Translations under genes and position numbers: made by a program | In this document: one piece after another, positions 45,735-55,490 of the stretch | How the letters are laid out: every line of letters starts with the position of its first letter | Position numbering within the stretch: the first letter of the stretch is position 1 | The notes under the pieces: generated by a model | The model's input: the letters and a program-made list of their open reading frames with translations, nothing else | Told to the model about the DNA's origin: nothing | Databases searched by the model: none | Assembly: GCF_021729845.1 (NCBI RefSeq) | Contig: NZ_CP063397.1 | Coordinates: 2,432,001 to 2,496,000, forward strand | Source of the DNA: Rhizobium sp. SL42 | Lineage (GTDB): Bacteria > Pseudomonadota > Alphaproteobacteria > Rhizobiales > Rhizobiaceae | Direction of reading: 5' to 3' | DNA length: 64,000 nucleotides

Positions 45735-46976
45735 TCACGCTGCCGATTTCAGGCTCTTTTTGGCCAGAATCTCCCGCACGAACTTGTCCCACTTCTTCAT
45801 GCCCGCGCGCTTCTCCGGCATGTAGTTCCAGCGGTCGTAGTTCTTAGAGCTGACGTCATGCAAGGCGTGGTTCTGAAGCCGATCGCGGATCTCTTTGGTG
45901 ACGCCGGCTTTGCCAGCGAGTGTCTTGAACGTTCGACGCAGATCCCGGTTCGTAGCGTACGGGATTACCCCGCGGTCCCGCTGGCGCCAGACGAAGCTGT
46001 AGAGCGTTGCGTGGCTGACTGGGATTGATGGATCCTTTGCAGATGGAAAGTACCAGCCGTATATGTTCGGCGTGATCGACTCGATGAGTTCAGCGGCGAG
46101 TGCCGGCACCGGGACAGCATGAGGCTGCAGGTTTTTTGTCGTTGACCAGTCGATGATGCGTTCCTTGGCATCCCACTGGTCAACATGAAGCCGGGCGATT
46201 TCCTCGACCCGCTGGCCAGTCAGCATGATGAGCTGCACCGCGCGAGGGTAGGAGGGGTGAACGGGCACGTCTGGGCATTCGAGCCAAGTGTAGAGCTGCA
46301 CGAATTCCTCTTCGCTCAGCCAGCGGGTGCCCTGGACTTTCGGTTCTGTCGGAATGCCCGTGGCGGGATTGAAAGGAATACGGAAGCGGCGAGGGGAGTG
46401 GCTGCGATAATCGTTGTCGGACTTCATCCCCCAGCTATACGCTGCATGGATATACGATCGCACATGGTCGGCCATCGCCCGGGCGCCTCGTTCGTAGATC
46501 GGCCGAATCAGTTCGATGATCTCCTCCGACTCGATCTCGCGAGCCTGACGGCTGCGCCCAAGCGTATCGGCGATCTTGTTGAGGCCCTTCTCTGTTTCCT
46601 TCCAGGATGGCTTGCTGGCTGCCTTCAGGGCGGCGACATAGCCCTCGAACAGATCGGCGACAGTGCCGGGACGGGTATCGGTCGCGATCTTGATGCTGCG
46701 GCCCTTCTGGATGACGTCAGCGAAGTCGCGCTTGAAGATCTCACGCGCCTGGGCGAGGGACATCGACGGGTAGGCTCCCAGCTTCTTCTTGGTCCGTTTA
46801 CCGTCACGCCACTGCTGCGCCATCCAGTCGGCTGTCACCCGTTTTGGCATCGGTTTGAGCACCAGTAAAAGGCGGCCAGTCCCGCGGCCTTCGCCATCGG
46901 CCAGGTTCTCTTGCTTCTGGTTGCTCGCCACTCGCTTCAGCGCTTGTCGAATGACGGTATCGGTCAAGCTGGGCAT
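45735..46976 (-). CDS. Tyrosine-type site-specific integrase of the genomic island
   Basis: 413 residues from ATG 46976, which follows AGGGGAG at good spacing; an upstream TTG (46997) is less likely. N-terminal arm-binding segment (GTGRLLLVLKPMPKRVTADW, then GKRTKKKLGAYPSMSLAQAR) and a phage-integrase catalytic domain: Arg in LTGQRVEEIARLHV, the second box in YATNRDLRRTFKTLAGKAGV (DLRR in place of the usual HxLR), and Tyr in SSKNYDRW. It belongs with the P4-like island integrases. Its start faces the truncated radC gene 110 bases away, so radC is the probable insertion site. Confidence 0.88.
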   Translation of the reverse strand: MPSLTDTVIRQALKRVASNQKQENLADGEGRGTGRLLLVLKPMPKRVTADWMAQQWRDGKRTKKKLGAYPSMSLAQAREIFKRDFADVIQKGRSIKIATDTRPGTVADLFEGYVAALKAASKPSWKETEKGLNKIADTLGRSRQAREIESEEIIELIRPIYERGARAMADHVRSYIHAAYSWGMKSDNDYRSHSPRRFRIPFNPATGIPTEPKVQGTRWLSEEEFVQLYTWLECPDVPVHPSYPRAVQLIMLTGQRVEEIARLHVDQWDAKERIIDWSTTKNLQPHAVPVPALAAELIESITPNIYGWYFPSAKDPSIPVSHATLYSFVWRQRDRGVIPYATNRDLRRTFKTLAGKAGVTKEIRDRLQNHALHDVSSKNYDRWNYMPEKRAGMKKWDKFVREILAKKSLKSAA

Positions 46977-47107
46977 GGCATTCTCCCCTGTCGGCAACTG
47001 GGACCAGTGCAGGAAATAGGGAGCAGTGACTGGGATCTAAAAGATGCCCGCTACCCCTAAAACCGCACCCAGTTTGCCAAGGCCACCGATCATACACAAG
47101 AGATAAA

Positions 47108-47170
47108 AACTATGATGTTTCAATATGCTTGAGCGTGATCGAGCGTGACTGCACCAAGGTAAGTGGGATG
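47108..47170. other. Probable island attachment junction in radC
   Basis: The radC homology ends at about 47165 (after the codons for HNHP) and the sequence up to the integrase gene is not radC-like. The exact att core cannot be defined because the other island end is not visible in the window; no second copy of the junction sequence was seen by eye. Confidence 0.5.
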
Positions 47171-47866
47171 GTTGTGAACCAGGATAATCGCTGTTGCCGA
47201 AAGCTCAAGCGCGCGTTTGACCACCTCGCGCGGATAGACCGGTGTGTGGTCGACGGTGCCACGTCCCTGGATCTCGTCGGCGATCAGCACATTGCGCTTG
47301 TCGAGGAAGAGGATACGGAACTGCTCGGTGGTTTCATAGGCCATGGCCGCGTGGCAATAGTCGATGACGGCCGACCACGACGACAGGACCTGTTTGCCGC
47401 GTAGCTCGCTTTTAAGGATGCGCTGGCCGATATTGGCGATCAGCTTGAGATCCTGCGCCACAGTTTCGCCCACGCCCTTGACCTCCTGCAGCAGGGCGGG
47501 TGGCGCGCCGAATACACCGGCCAGCGTGCCGAAGCGAGCCAGCAGTGCCTTGGCGATCGGTTTGGTGTCGCGGCGCGGGATCAGCCTGAACAGCATGAGT
47601 TCGAGGATCTCGTAGTCGGCGAGGGCGCCTTCGCCGCCCTCGCGAAAACGCGCGCGCAACCTGTCCCGGTGTCCGTGGTAATGGGCACCGGCATCCGGCA
47701 GGCTGCCCTCGTCGGTCCGGGACGGCTTCAGCCGGTCGCCGCGCGGGCTTTGCTCGGCAAAGAAGTGTCGTTCGTCATGGCTTTCGGAAGCGTCGGCCTC
47801 CGTATTGATCTCGATGATCGCGTCATCGAACAGGGTGCCGTTCTCGGAACGGGGAAGCTTCGCCAT
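47120..47866 (-). pseudogene. radC: radC, 3' end replaced at the island junction
   Basis: 248 residues of RadC: helix-hairpin-helix part ([20 protein letters not shown]) and the JAB/MPN domain ([48 protein letters not shown]). The normal family continues HNHPSGDPTPSRAD; here the sequence changes after HNHP to [14 protein letters not shown] and stops. The Ser and Asp that complete the JAMM metal site and about 40 C-terminal residues are lost. The start ATG 47866 follows AAGGG; TTG 47872 is less likely. Lies downstream of map and sfsA. The break sits where the island integrase gene begins. Confidence 0.88.
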
Positions 47867-48021
47867 CGTCAAACCCTTGCATGGACCATCATAGTCACGC
47901 GGCGAGGGCGCACGTCCGGCCTATGTCCGCCTTCGCAAGGCCATAGTGACATCCCTGCTGTAACGCGCAAGATGTTGCAGCAGGGATCTGCGTCGTTTGG
48001 TTGCAGTCGTGAGGCTTGGGA

Positions 48022-48846
48022 CTACGCCAATCCCGGCCGATCGAGGCCGGCCGGTGAAAGCGTGAAGATTTCGCAGCCGGTTGCCGTCACGCCGACGGCA
48101 TGTTCGTACTGCGCGGTCAGCGAGCGGTCCCGCGTCACGGCCGTCCAGCCGTCCGACAATACCTTCACATGCGGCTTGCCGAGATTGATCATCGGCTCGA
48201 TGGTGAAGATCATGCCTTCGCGCAATTCCGGACCTTCGTCGGCGCGGCCGTAGTGCAGGATGTTCGGGCTGTCGTGGAACAGTTTGCCGACGCCATGTCC
48301 GCAGAAATCGCGCACCACCGTACAGCGTTCGGATTCCGCATAGGTCTGGATCGCTTCGCCGATCGCACCAGTGCGCGCACCCGGACGCACGGCGGCAATG
48401 CCGCGCATCAGGCATTCATAGGTCACTTCCATCAGCCGTTCAGCCGCTCGCTTGATCTGGCCGACGGGGTACATCCGGCTGGAATCGCCGTGCCAGCCGT
48501 CAAGGATATAGGTGACGTCGATGTTGACGATGTCACCTTCGCGCAGCGGCTTGTCGTCCGGCATGCCGTGACAGACGACATGGTTGATCGAGGTGCAGAC
48601 GGAATATTTGTAGCCGCGGTAGTTCAGCGTCGCGGGCAGGGCGCCATTGTCCATCCCGAATTCGAAGACGAAGCGATCGATCGCATTGGTCGTCACACCC
48701 GGCTTGATCATCGGCACGAGTGCATCAAGGCAGCGTGCGGTCAACTGGCTGGCGCGGCGCATGCCGTCGAAGTCTTCCGCGCTGTAGAGGCGGATTGCAC
48801 CGGTATTCTTGAGCGGTGCCGATGCCGCGTCGATATAGGTTACCAT
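48022..48846 (-). CDS. map: Methionine aminopeptidase type I
   Basis: 274 residues. Removes the initiator methionine from nascent proteins. All metal ligands of the pita-bread fold are present: Asp in VNIDVTYI and in GWHGDSSRMY, His in CGHGVGKLFH, Glu in IFTIEPMI and Glu in QYEHAVGV; the substrate His is in NHVVCHGMPD. Length is normal for the family. It lies between radC and sfsA on the same strand, the order known from other rhizobia. Confidence 0.96.
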   Translation of the reverse strand: MVTYIDAASAPLKNTGAIRLYSAEDFDGMRRASQLTARCLDALVPMIKPGVTTNAIDRFVFEFGMDNGALPATLNYRGYKYSVCTSINHVVCHGMPDDKPLREGDIVNIDVTYILDGWHGDSSRMYPVGQIKRAAERLMEVTYECLMRGIAAVRPGARTGAIGEAIQTYAESERCTVVRDFCGHGVGKLFHDSPNILHYGRADEGPELREGMIFTIEPMINLGKPHVKVLSDGWTAVTRDRSLTAQYEHAVGVTATGCEIFTLSPAGLDRPGLA

Positions 48847-48888
48847 TGAGCCGCTTCCGGATCCCTGTGAATGACAGTCTTTTCCCGT

Positions 48889-49608
48889 TCATAAAGCAGC
48901 ACGACCCGACAAGTCTATCGGGATCATCCGCACTGGGGCGATTTTGCCGGGTGTGATGTCGCAGGCGACCGCATAGGCCTCCACGCCGCGGGCGGTGGCC
49001 CGCTGAAATGTGCGGCCATACCCCGGGTCGAGATCGGCGCAGATGCGGAAGCGGCTGCAATCGGTTCGCTGGATCAGGAACAGCATGGCAGCTCGTCCGC
49101 CAGCCTCCACCACGTCCCCCAGTTCGTCGAGGTGTTTGGCGCCGCGCGTCGTGATACTGTCGGGAAATTCGGCGAGACCCTCCTCGCGGATGAAATGCAC
49201 GTTCTTCACTTCGACATGCACGCGGCCCTTTGCCCGATCCTCCAGCAGAATATCGACGCGGGAATTGCGACCATAGCGCTGCTCGCGCTTGAGTGTTTCG
49301 AAGCCGTCAAGGGAAGGCACGAGGCCCGCAAGGATTGCCTCTTCCGCCAGACGGTTGGGCAGCGCGGTATTGACGCCGACCATCGTTCCGTCTGCTTCCA
49401 CCAGTTCCATCGCATGGCGATATTTGCGCTTCGGCGCGTCGTGGACCGAGAGCCAGATCTGTGAGCCGGGGTCCGTCAATCCGCGCATTGAACCGGTATT
49501 CGGGCAAAATCCGGTGATCTCCTCGCCGCTGTCGAGCAAGGCATCAAAGAGGAAGCGCTTGTAGCGGCGGATCAACCGGGCAGGGATCAATGGAGGATTG
49601 AAGATCAA
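48889..49608 (-). CDS. sfsA: SfsA family sugar fermentation/stimulation protein
   Basis: 239 residues when started at TTG 49608, giving the family-like N-terminus [20 protein letters not shown]. Other motifs are [40 protein letters not shown] and HVEVKNVHF, of the SfsA nuclease-like fold (PD-(D/E)XK-like residues in the last two). The in-frame ATG at 49671 would overlap the phaC end and add 21 non-conserved residues. Role in the cell is poorly known. Probably leads the sfsA-map-radC unit. Confidence 0.9.
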   Translation of the reverse strand: MIFNPPLIPARLIRRYKRFLFDALLDSGEEITGFCPNTGSMRGLTDPGSQIWLSVHDAPKRKYRHAMELVEADGTMVGVNTALPNRLAEEAILAGLVPSLDGFETLKREQRYGRNSRVDILLEDRAKGRVHVEVKNVHFIREEGLAEFPDSITTRGAKHLDELGDVVEAGGRAAMLFLIQRTDCSRFRICADLDPGYGRTFQRATARGVEAYAVACDITPGKIAPVRMIPIDLSGRAAL

Positions 49609-49636
49609 CGGCAGGTTCTGCGCGTACTGTGGTCTG

Positions 49637-51475
49637 TCATACGCGTTCCAGCACGTTTCTGCCTGGCGCATCGGCGATCGCGTTCAGCGCGTCGCCACCC
49701 GGTTTGCGGGCCGGAACCTGCTTGTGGTCGAGCGTCTCGATCCAGGCCTGCCAATGTGGCCACCAGGAACCTGCAGTCTCCTCCGCACTGGCAAGCCATT
49801 CCTCATAGCTGCCGTCGGCCTTTCCATGCGTCCAGTACTGATATTTCTTCTTGTCGGGTGGATTGACCACGCCGGCGATATGACCTGAGCCGGTGACGAC
49901 AAATTCGACAGGCCCGCCAAACAGCGCACTGCCGATGTAGACCGATTTTGCCGGTGCGATGTGGTCTTCGCGCGTGGCGAGATTGTAGATCGGGATCTTC
50001 ACCTTCTTCAGTGAAAGCGTCTTGCCGGCGAGCTGCATCTTGCCCTGGCTCAGCGTGTTGTTGAGATAGCAGTTGCGCAGGTAGAAGGAATGGTTGGCCG
50101 CTGCCATCCGGGTCGAATCGGAATTCCAGTAGAGCAGGTCGAAGGGCATCGGATCCTGGCCCTTCAGATAGTTGTTGACGAAATAGGGCCAGATCAGTTC
50201 GGAGGCGCGCAACATGCTGAACGCAGTCGCCATTTTCGAACCATCGAGGTAGCCGGTTTCCCGCATCCGGTCCTCCACCCCCTGCAGTTGCTCCTCATCG
50301 ACGAAGACCTTGAGGTCGCCGGCATAGGTGAAATCCACCTGCGTCGTGAACAAGGTGGCGCTGGCGATCCGGCTATCCTTTTCCTGCGCATGCAGGGCCA
50401 GCGCCGCGGCAAGCAGCGTGCCGCCGACGCAATAGCCGATGGCGTTGACCTTTTTCTCGCCGGTCGCCTTCTCGATCGTGTCGAGCGCAAAGTCGATACC
50501 CTCGCGGATATAGGCCTCCCAGTCCTTGTTCGCATGGCGCTCGTCGGGATTGACCCAGGAGATGACGAAGACGGTGTGTCCCTGCTCGACGCACCACTTG
50601 ATGAAGCTTTTCTGCGGATTGAGGTCGAGTATGTAGAACTTGTTGATCCATGGCGGGCAGATCAAGAGCGGTCGCTTCAACACGGTATCTGTCGCCGGCG
50701 CATACTGGATGACTTCGCAGATATCGCTCTGCGCAATCACCTTGCCCGGCGTGATGGCCATGTTTTCACCGACAGCGAATTTGCTGGTGTCCGTCTGGCG
50801 AATTCGCAATTCGCCTTTGCCGGCGGCGATATCTTCGGCCAGCATCTGCATGCCCTTGACCAGATTGGCACCGCTGGTGGCGACCGTTTCCCGGTAGAGC
50901 TGTGGATTGGTGGCGACGAAATTTGCCGGCGAAAGCGCTGCCGTGATCTGGCGAACATAAAACGCCGCCTTGTGGCGCGTATGCTCGTCGAGCCCCTCGG
51001 CGTCATTGACCATCTTGTCGGCCCAATCGGACAGGACGAGGTAGGTCTGGCGCAGGAAATCGAAGAACGGATTGCGCTGCCAGTCTTCGTCGGCGAATCG
51101 CTTGTCCTTCGGCAGCGGATCGTCAACCGGCGTGTCCGGCGGCGCGGAAAGACGGGTCAGCGAGCGCGCCCAGATGCCGAAGACCGCGTTCAGCAGGTGG
51201 GTCTGCGCTTCCATCGTCCGCTTCGGGTCCGACATCCAGTATTCGGCCAGCTTGGACATCGTCTTGATGAGCTCGGACATCGGCTCGGAGACCGGATCGA
51301 CAATCTCGCCCCGTTCGCGCGGCGCAAGCCAGCTGGATGCGGCTTTTCCGAGGTTTTCGAGCGCCTTTGCCGCATTGATGGCCAATGCCTGCGGGTCCTT
51401 GACGATATAGGGCTCGATCAGCTTTGCATCGAATGCCGGACCGGACTGTGCCGTCTCTTCCCGTTTGTTGTCCAA
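49637..51475 (-). CDS. phaC: Class I poly(3-hydroxyalkanoate) synthase
   Basis: 612 residues. Polymerises 3-hydroxyacyl-CoA into storage polyester on granules. Catalytic Cys349 lies in the lipase-like box GYCVGGT; the catalytic Asp is in [12 protein letters not shown] and His in [12 protein letters not shown]. The start is taken as TTG 51475 because GGGGAGG (51481-51487) precedes it by five bases; upstream in-frame codons to 51685 lack homology. Length then equals that of class I PhaC enzymes. No phasin or phaAB gene is adjacent. Its stop is 28 bases from the sfsA start. Confidence 0.95.
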   Translation of the reverse strand: MDNKREETAQSGPAFDAKLIEPYIVKDPQALAINAAKALENLGKAASSWLAPRERGEIVDPVSEPMSELIKTMSKLAEYWMSDPKRTMEAQTHLLNAVFGIWARSLTRLSAPPDTPVDDPLPKDKRFADEDWQRNPFFDFLRQTYLVLSDWADKMVNDAEGLDEHTRHKAAFYVRQITAALSPANFVATNPQLYRETVATSGANLVKGMQMLAEDIAAGKGELRIRQTDTSKFAVGENMAITPGKVIAQSDICEVIQYAPATDTVLKRPLLICPPWINKFYILDLNPQKSFIKWCVEQGHTVFVISWVNPDERHANKDWEAYIREGIDFALDTIEKATGEKKVNAIGYCVGGTLLAAALALHAQEKDSRIASATLFTTQVDFTYAGDLKVFVDEEQLQGVEDRMRETGYLDGSKMATAFSMLRASELIWPYFVNNYLKGQDPMPFDLLYWNSDSTRMAAANHSFYLRNCYLNNTLSQGKMQLAGKTLSLKKVKIPIYNLATREDHIAPAKSVYIGSALFGGPVEFVVTGSGHIAGVVNPPDKKKYQYWTHGKADGSYEEWLASAEETAGSWWPHWQAWIETLDHKQVPARKPGGDALNAIADAPGRNVLERV

Positions 51476-51480
51476 GGCAT

Positions 51481-51487
51481 CCTCCCC
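51481..51487 (-). promoter_or_regulatory. Shine-Dalgarno that fixes the TTG start of phaC
   Basis: GGGGAGG on the minus strand, five bases before TTG 51475. The ATG overlapping it is in another frame and is not used. Confidence 0.7.
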
Positions 51488-51619
51488 AGGATTGTATCTG
51501 GCGTCTTTTGTATTTGCGCATCCTGCATGAAAATGACTACAAGTTCCAGCGATTGGCGCATAGTCTTTCGCAGGTAGCGGGAAAATGCACCCTTTGAATT
51601 TGCTGGATTTCCAGCAGGC

Positions 51620-52045
51620 ATGCGGATTGTTGAGACCATGGCACAGACGACCTTTAGCCTTAAAAGCCTCACCCGGCCGGCACACCTGGCCGCCATCATC
51701 GGCATGCTCGCCGCAAGCGGCTGCCAGTCATCCGCGGAAACGCCAACGGTCACGCCGACGCCCTCGGCACTGCAGGTGACCGTTGATGATGTGGATGCGC
51801 CCGAACAGGCGGCACCGCGTCCGACATCGAAGGACGGCTTCCCGAATTTCGGCGGATCGTTGAACGCCGCCAATGTGCAGATGAACAATGAGGAAGCCGC
51901 GGCACTTCAGCAGCAGCTCACTGCGCTGTCCAGCGCGCGCCAGTCCGGAAGCATCACCGAAGCCGAATATCAGCGCAAACTTGCCGAGCTGCGTACGCTT
52001 GCGGCCCAGCATGGCCCCGAGACGCAGGCGCAAATCGCCAAATAG
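51620..52045 (+). CDS. Small lipoprotein with a short C-terminal SHOCT-like helix
   Basis: 141 residues. The N-terminus has a basic start and a lipobox-like AASGC (LAAIIGMLAASGCQSSAE), so it is probably a lipoprotein. A Pro/Thr-rich linker is followed by a helical end (EEAAALQQQLTALSSARQSG, SITEAEYQRKLAELRTLAAQ) that resembles SHOCT-type short C-terminal modules. ATG 51638 is an alternative start. Divergent from phaC, upstream of the aminotransferase gene. The function is unknown. Confidence 0.75.
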   Translation: MRIVETMAQTTFSLKSLTRPAHLAAIIGMLAASGCQSSAETPTVTPTPSALQVTVDDVDAPEQAAPRPTSKDGFPNFGGSLNAANVQMNNEEAAALQQQLTALSSARQSGSITEAEYQRKLAELRTLAAQHGPETQAQIAK

Positions 52046-52272
52046 CACTTGCCTTTCGGCGGGATTTTCCGCAAATCAACGAGAGGCTTTTGGCAGGTTT
52101 TTCAGCGTGACTCGTCGCGCGGGTCGGATTTGCGACAAAATTTGCTGCCAGCGCTTCTGTTGAGATACTATCGTCCAGCGCCGGTTTTGCGGTTCGTTGC
52201 GGGGCTGGCGATCACTGGGACAAACGAACCCGCCTGCCGCGGACAAGGCCCGCGCGGTTTCAGGGGTTGAAG

Positions 52273-53490
52273 ATGGAAGAATTTCACAAAGTCCGGCGCT
52301 TGCCGCCCTACGTTTTCGAACAGGTCAATCGTTTGAAGGCGAGCGCGCGAGCCGGTGGCGCCGACATCATCGACCTTGGCATGGGCAACCCCGATCTTCC
52401 GACCCCGCAGGCGATTGTCGACAAGCTCTGCGAAGTGGTCCAGGACCCGCGCACGCATCGCTATTCATCGTCCAAGGGCATCCCCGGCCTTCGCCGTGCC
52501 CAGGCCGCCTACTATGCGCGCCGTTTCGGCGTGAAGCTCAACCCCGACACGCAGGTTGTCGCGACGCTCGGCTCCAAGGAAGGCTTTGCCAACATGGCCC
52601 AGGCGATTACCGCGCCCGGCGATGTCATCCTTTGCCCGAACCCAACGTATCCTATCCATGCCTTCGGCTTCCTGATGACCGGCGGCGTTATCCGCTCGAT
52701 CTCGGTCGAGCCGGACGAAACCTTCTTTCAGCCGCTCGAGCGCGCCGTGCGCCATTCGATTCCAAAGCCGATCGCGCTGATCCTCAACTACCCGTCGAAT
52801 CCGACGGCGAAGATCGCATCGCTTGACTTCTACAAGGATGTCATCGCGTTTGCGAAGAAGCACGACATCATCGTGCTGTCCGATCTGGCCTATTCGGAAA
52901 TCTATTTCGATGGCCCGCCGCCACCGTCGGTACTCGAAGTGCCGGGCGCGATGGACTGCACGGTCGAGTTCACCTCGATGTCAAAGACATTCTCCATGCC
53001 CGGCTGGCGCATGGGCTTTGCCGTCGGCAATGAACGGCTGATTTCCGCGTTGACCCGGGTCAAGTCCTATCTCGACTACGGCGCGTTCACGCCGATCCAG
53101 GTTGCGGCCACCCATGCCCTGAACGGCGATGGTTCCGACATTGCAGAAGTGCGCAACGTCTACAAGCGTCGCCGTGACGTCATGGTCGAAAGCTTCGGCA
53201 AGGCCGGTTTCGAAGTGCCGCCGCCGGCAGCGACCATGTTTGCCTGGGCCAAGATCCCGGAAAAGTTCCGTCATCTCGGTTCGCTGGAATTCTCCAAGTT
53301 GCTGGTCGAAAAGGCCGATGTGGCCGTGGCGCCTGGCATCGGATTTGGCGAGATGGGCGACGAATATGTGCGCCTCGCGCTGGTCGAGAACGAACACCGC
53401 ATTCGTCAGGCGGCCCGCAGCATCAAGAAGTTCCTGTCGACCGCCGACGAGACGATGCACAATGTCATTTCGCTCAACGCCCATCGTTGA
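52273..53490 (+). CDS. PLP-dependent class I aminotransferase (AlaC-like)
   Basis: 405 residues, fold type I. The Schiff-base Lys238 is in SMSKTFSMPGWRMGF, with NYPSNPTA (PLP phosphate/Asn region) and SDLAYSEI (Asp-Tyr pair) before it. The sequence style (MGNPDLPTP, HRYSSSKGIPGLRRAQAAYY) is that of the alanine/LL-DAP-type transaminases found next to hom in rhizobia, so glutamate-pyruvate aminotransferase activity is likely; exact substrate is inference. ATG 52273 is used; a TTG six bases earlier is possible. Followed by hom after a 75-base gap. Confidence 0.9.
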   Translation: MEEFHKVRRLPPYVFEQVNRLKASARAGGADIIDLGMGNPDLPTPQAIVDKLCEVVQDPRTHRYSSSKGIPGLRRAQAAYYARRFGVKLNPDTQVVATLGSKEGFANMAQAITAPGDVILCPNPTYPIHAFGFLMTGGVIRSISVEPDETFFQPLERAVRHSIPKPIALILNYPSNPTAKIASLDFYKDVIAFAKKHDIIVLSDLAYSEIYFDGPPPPSVLEVPGAMDCTVEFTSMSKTFSMPGWRMGFAVGNERLISALTRVKSYLDYGAFTPIQVAATHALNGDGSDIAEVRNVYKRRRDVMVESFGKAGFEVPPPAATMFAWAKIPEKFRHLGSLEFSKLLVEKADVAVAPGIGFGEMGDEYVRLALVENEHRIRQAARSIKKFLSTADETMHNVISLNAHR

Positions 53491-53510
53491 TCGCTGGCAT
53501 TGAGCTTTTG

Positions 53511-53531
53511 GGCGGCCCGCTCGCGGCCGCC
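53511..53531 (+). terminator. Strong GC hairpin between the aminotransferase and hom
   Basis: GGCGGCC, 7-base loop, GGCCGCC. A T tract is weak (GATTTCC), so it may be a partial terminator or an mRNA-processing or stability element. Confidence 0.35.
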
Positions 53532-53565
53532 GATTTCCATAAACTGATTAGGTCAGGACTGATCC

Positions 53566-54885
53566 ATGGCTGATGCCCTTAAAATTGGCGTGGCGGGTCT
53601 TGGTACCGTTGGTGCCTCGCTCGTCCGTATCCTCCAGCAGCGCTCGAACGCGCTGACCGTAGCCTGCGGTCGTCCGATAATCGTCACGGCGGTATCGGCA
53701 CGCGACAAGGCGAAGGATCGCGGCATAGATATTTCCGGCATGCAATGGTTCTCCGATCCAGTCGACATGGCCCAGAATGCCGATATCGACGTTTTCGTCG
53801 AACTCGTCGGCGGTTCCGAGGGGGCTGCAGACCTTTCGGTGCGTGCGGCACTTGGTCGTGGCCTGCATGTGGTGACCGCCAACAAGGCGCTGCTGGCTCG
53901 TTGCGGTGTCGAGCTGGCGAGACTGGCCGAGGAAAAGGGCCTTCTGCTGAACTATGAGGCGGCTGTTGCCGGCGGTATCCCGGTCATCAAGACCTTGCGT
54001 GAATCCCTGACCGGAAACAATTTCTCCCGCATCTACGGGATCATGAATGGCACCTGCAATTACATCCTGACCAAGATGGAGAAGGAAGGTCTTTCCTTCG
54101 CGGATTGCCTGAAGGAAGCCCAGAGGCTCGGTTATGCAGAGGCTGATCCTGCTTTCGACATCGAGGGCAATGACACCGCCCACAAGCTGTCGATCCTGAC
54201 CACGCTCGCCTTCGGTTCTGAAATCGCGGCCGACAAGATCTATCTCGAGGGCATCACCAATATCTCGATCGAGGATATTCATGCGGCCGCCGATCTCGGC
54301 TATCGCATCAAGCTGCTAGGTGTCGCCCAGAAGACGGAGAGCGGCATCGAGCAGCGCGTGCACCCGACCATGGTGCCGCTCGATTCGGTGATTGCACAGG
54401 TCGATGGCGTGACCAATGCGGTGGCGCTCGAATCCGATATTCTCGGCGAGCTTTTGATGGTTGGCCCCGGTGCCGGTGGCAATGCGACCGCCTCGGCCGT
54501 GCTCGGTGATATCACCGACATTGCCAAGAGCCGTCCGGGTGCCCAGGAAGTGCCGGTGCTCGGTCGTCCCGCCCATCTGCTCGAGCCTTATCGCCAGGCT
54601 GAGATGCAGAGCCACGAAGGTGGCTACTTCATCCGCCTGACCGTCCAGGATCGCACCGGCGTATTCGCCAGCATCGCGACCAAGATGGCGGAAAACAACA
54701 TTTCGCTCGAATCCATCGTCCAGCATTCCAAGCAGCCGATGATCGCCGGAAAACCCCAGACGATTATCCTGGTCACCCATGCCACGATGGAAATCGCAGT
54801 GCGTAAAGCCGTCGATGCGATCAAGCACGAGGGCTATCTCGTCGGCGAGCCGCAGATGATTCGCATCGAGCGGCCGAAGTCCTAA
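53566..54885 (+). CDS. hom: Homoserine dehydrogenase
   Basis: 439 residues. Reduces aspartate semialdehyde to homoserine in the methionine/threonine pathway. N-terminal NAD(P)-binding GVAGLGTVGASLVRIL, catalytic domain with VVTANKALLA, YEAAVAGGIPVIKTL, IMNGTCNYILTKM and the Lys/Asp region DPAFDIEGNDTAHKLSILT, then a C-terminal ACT domain (TVQDRTGVFASIATKMAENN, ISLESIVQHS) for feedback control by threonine. Usual length. ATG 53566. It precedes recJ. Confidence 0.96.
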   Translation: MADALKIGVAGLGTVGASLVRILQQRSNALTVACGRPIIVTAVSARDKAKDRGIDISGMQWFSDPVDMAQNADIDVFVELVGGSEGAADLSVRAALGRGLHVVTANKALLARCGVELARLAEEKGLLLNYEAAVAGGIPVIKTLRESLTGNNFSRIYGIMNGTCNYILTKMEKEGLSFADCLKEAQRLGYAEADPAFDIEGNDTAHKLSILTTLAFGSEIAADKIYLEGITNISIEDIHAAADLGYRIKLLGVAQKTESGIEQRVHPTMVPLDSVIAQVDGVTNAVALESDILGELLMVGPGAGGNATASAVLGDITDIAKSRPGAQEVPVLGRPAHLLEPYRQAEMQSHEGGYFIRLTVQDRTGVFASIATKMAENNISLESIVQHSKQPMIAGKPQTIILVTHATMEIAVRKAVDAIKHEGYLVGEPQMIRIERPKS

Positions 54886-55070
54886 GTCTTTTGCAGCGCA
54901 GCGTTTTCGGGGAATTCACCCGATTTCGCTGCTGCATCTGCGAAGTAATTGGGCTTTTTGGCGGAAAAATACGCGCCGCTTACAAAAAATCACTGTCCCG
55001 CTCTCGCCATGCTTGTGCCTGCGCGGTAGTTTGTCGCTATCTGTCAGGTTCTTGGGGAGGAGCCTCAGCG

Positions 55071-55289
55071 ATGAGTGTGGGAAAGACATGGGTTTCTCCG
55101 GCCGATTTCGCCGGATGCGACACATTATTCGAGCACAAGCAGACTGATGTCCAACAGCGGACAACCTGTGCGTCAGATGCTGACGGATGGGAGGCCTCGG
55201 CTGACGGCATGTCGGACTGGGCAATGATCCTGGCCTTCTTGTCTGCCATGGCCGTGCCATTTGCTTTGGTGGCCTGGCTGATGGCGTGA
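55071..55289 (+). CDS. Small 72-residue membrane-anchored protein between hom and recJ
   Basis: The ATG at 55071 follows GGGGAGGAG by about 8 bases, a strong ribosome-binding site. A soluble N-terminal part (MSVGKTWVSPADFAGCDTLF, with two Cys overall) is followed by one C-terminal transmembrane helix (DWAMILAFLSAMAVPFALVA, WLMA). No family recognised. It occupies the place where many rhizobia have glpX. Confidence 0.6.
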   Translation: MSVGKTWVSPADFAGCDTLFEHKQTDVQQRTTCASDADGWEASADGMSDWAMILAFLSAMAVPFALVAWLMA

Positions 55290-55490
55290 ACCATCGCAGG
55301 ACGGCAGTGCCGTGTGCAGGTCGCAGCGGCGGTGTTGAAGCCCCGGTTTTCTCTGTTCATTTTTGTCAGGGCCGCTAGAACAGCGGAAGGACGTTGATGA
55401 CGGCTCTTTGTCGGCATTGCGTCCATCCCAATGTCGCGGCATGGCGGTGACCCTCCGGTTGTCGTGCGGCCGCGTTTCAAAGCGAGTCCC

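Noticed and set aside
48100..48849. 249-codon + strand frame over map
   Set aside because: Antisense shadow of methionine aminopeptidase.
50090..51577. 495-codon + strand frame over phaC
   Set aside because: Antisense to a complete PHA synthase; GC-rich codon bias creates long opposite frames.
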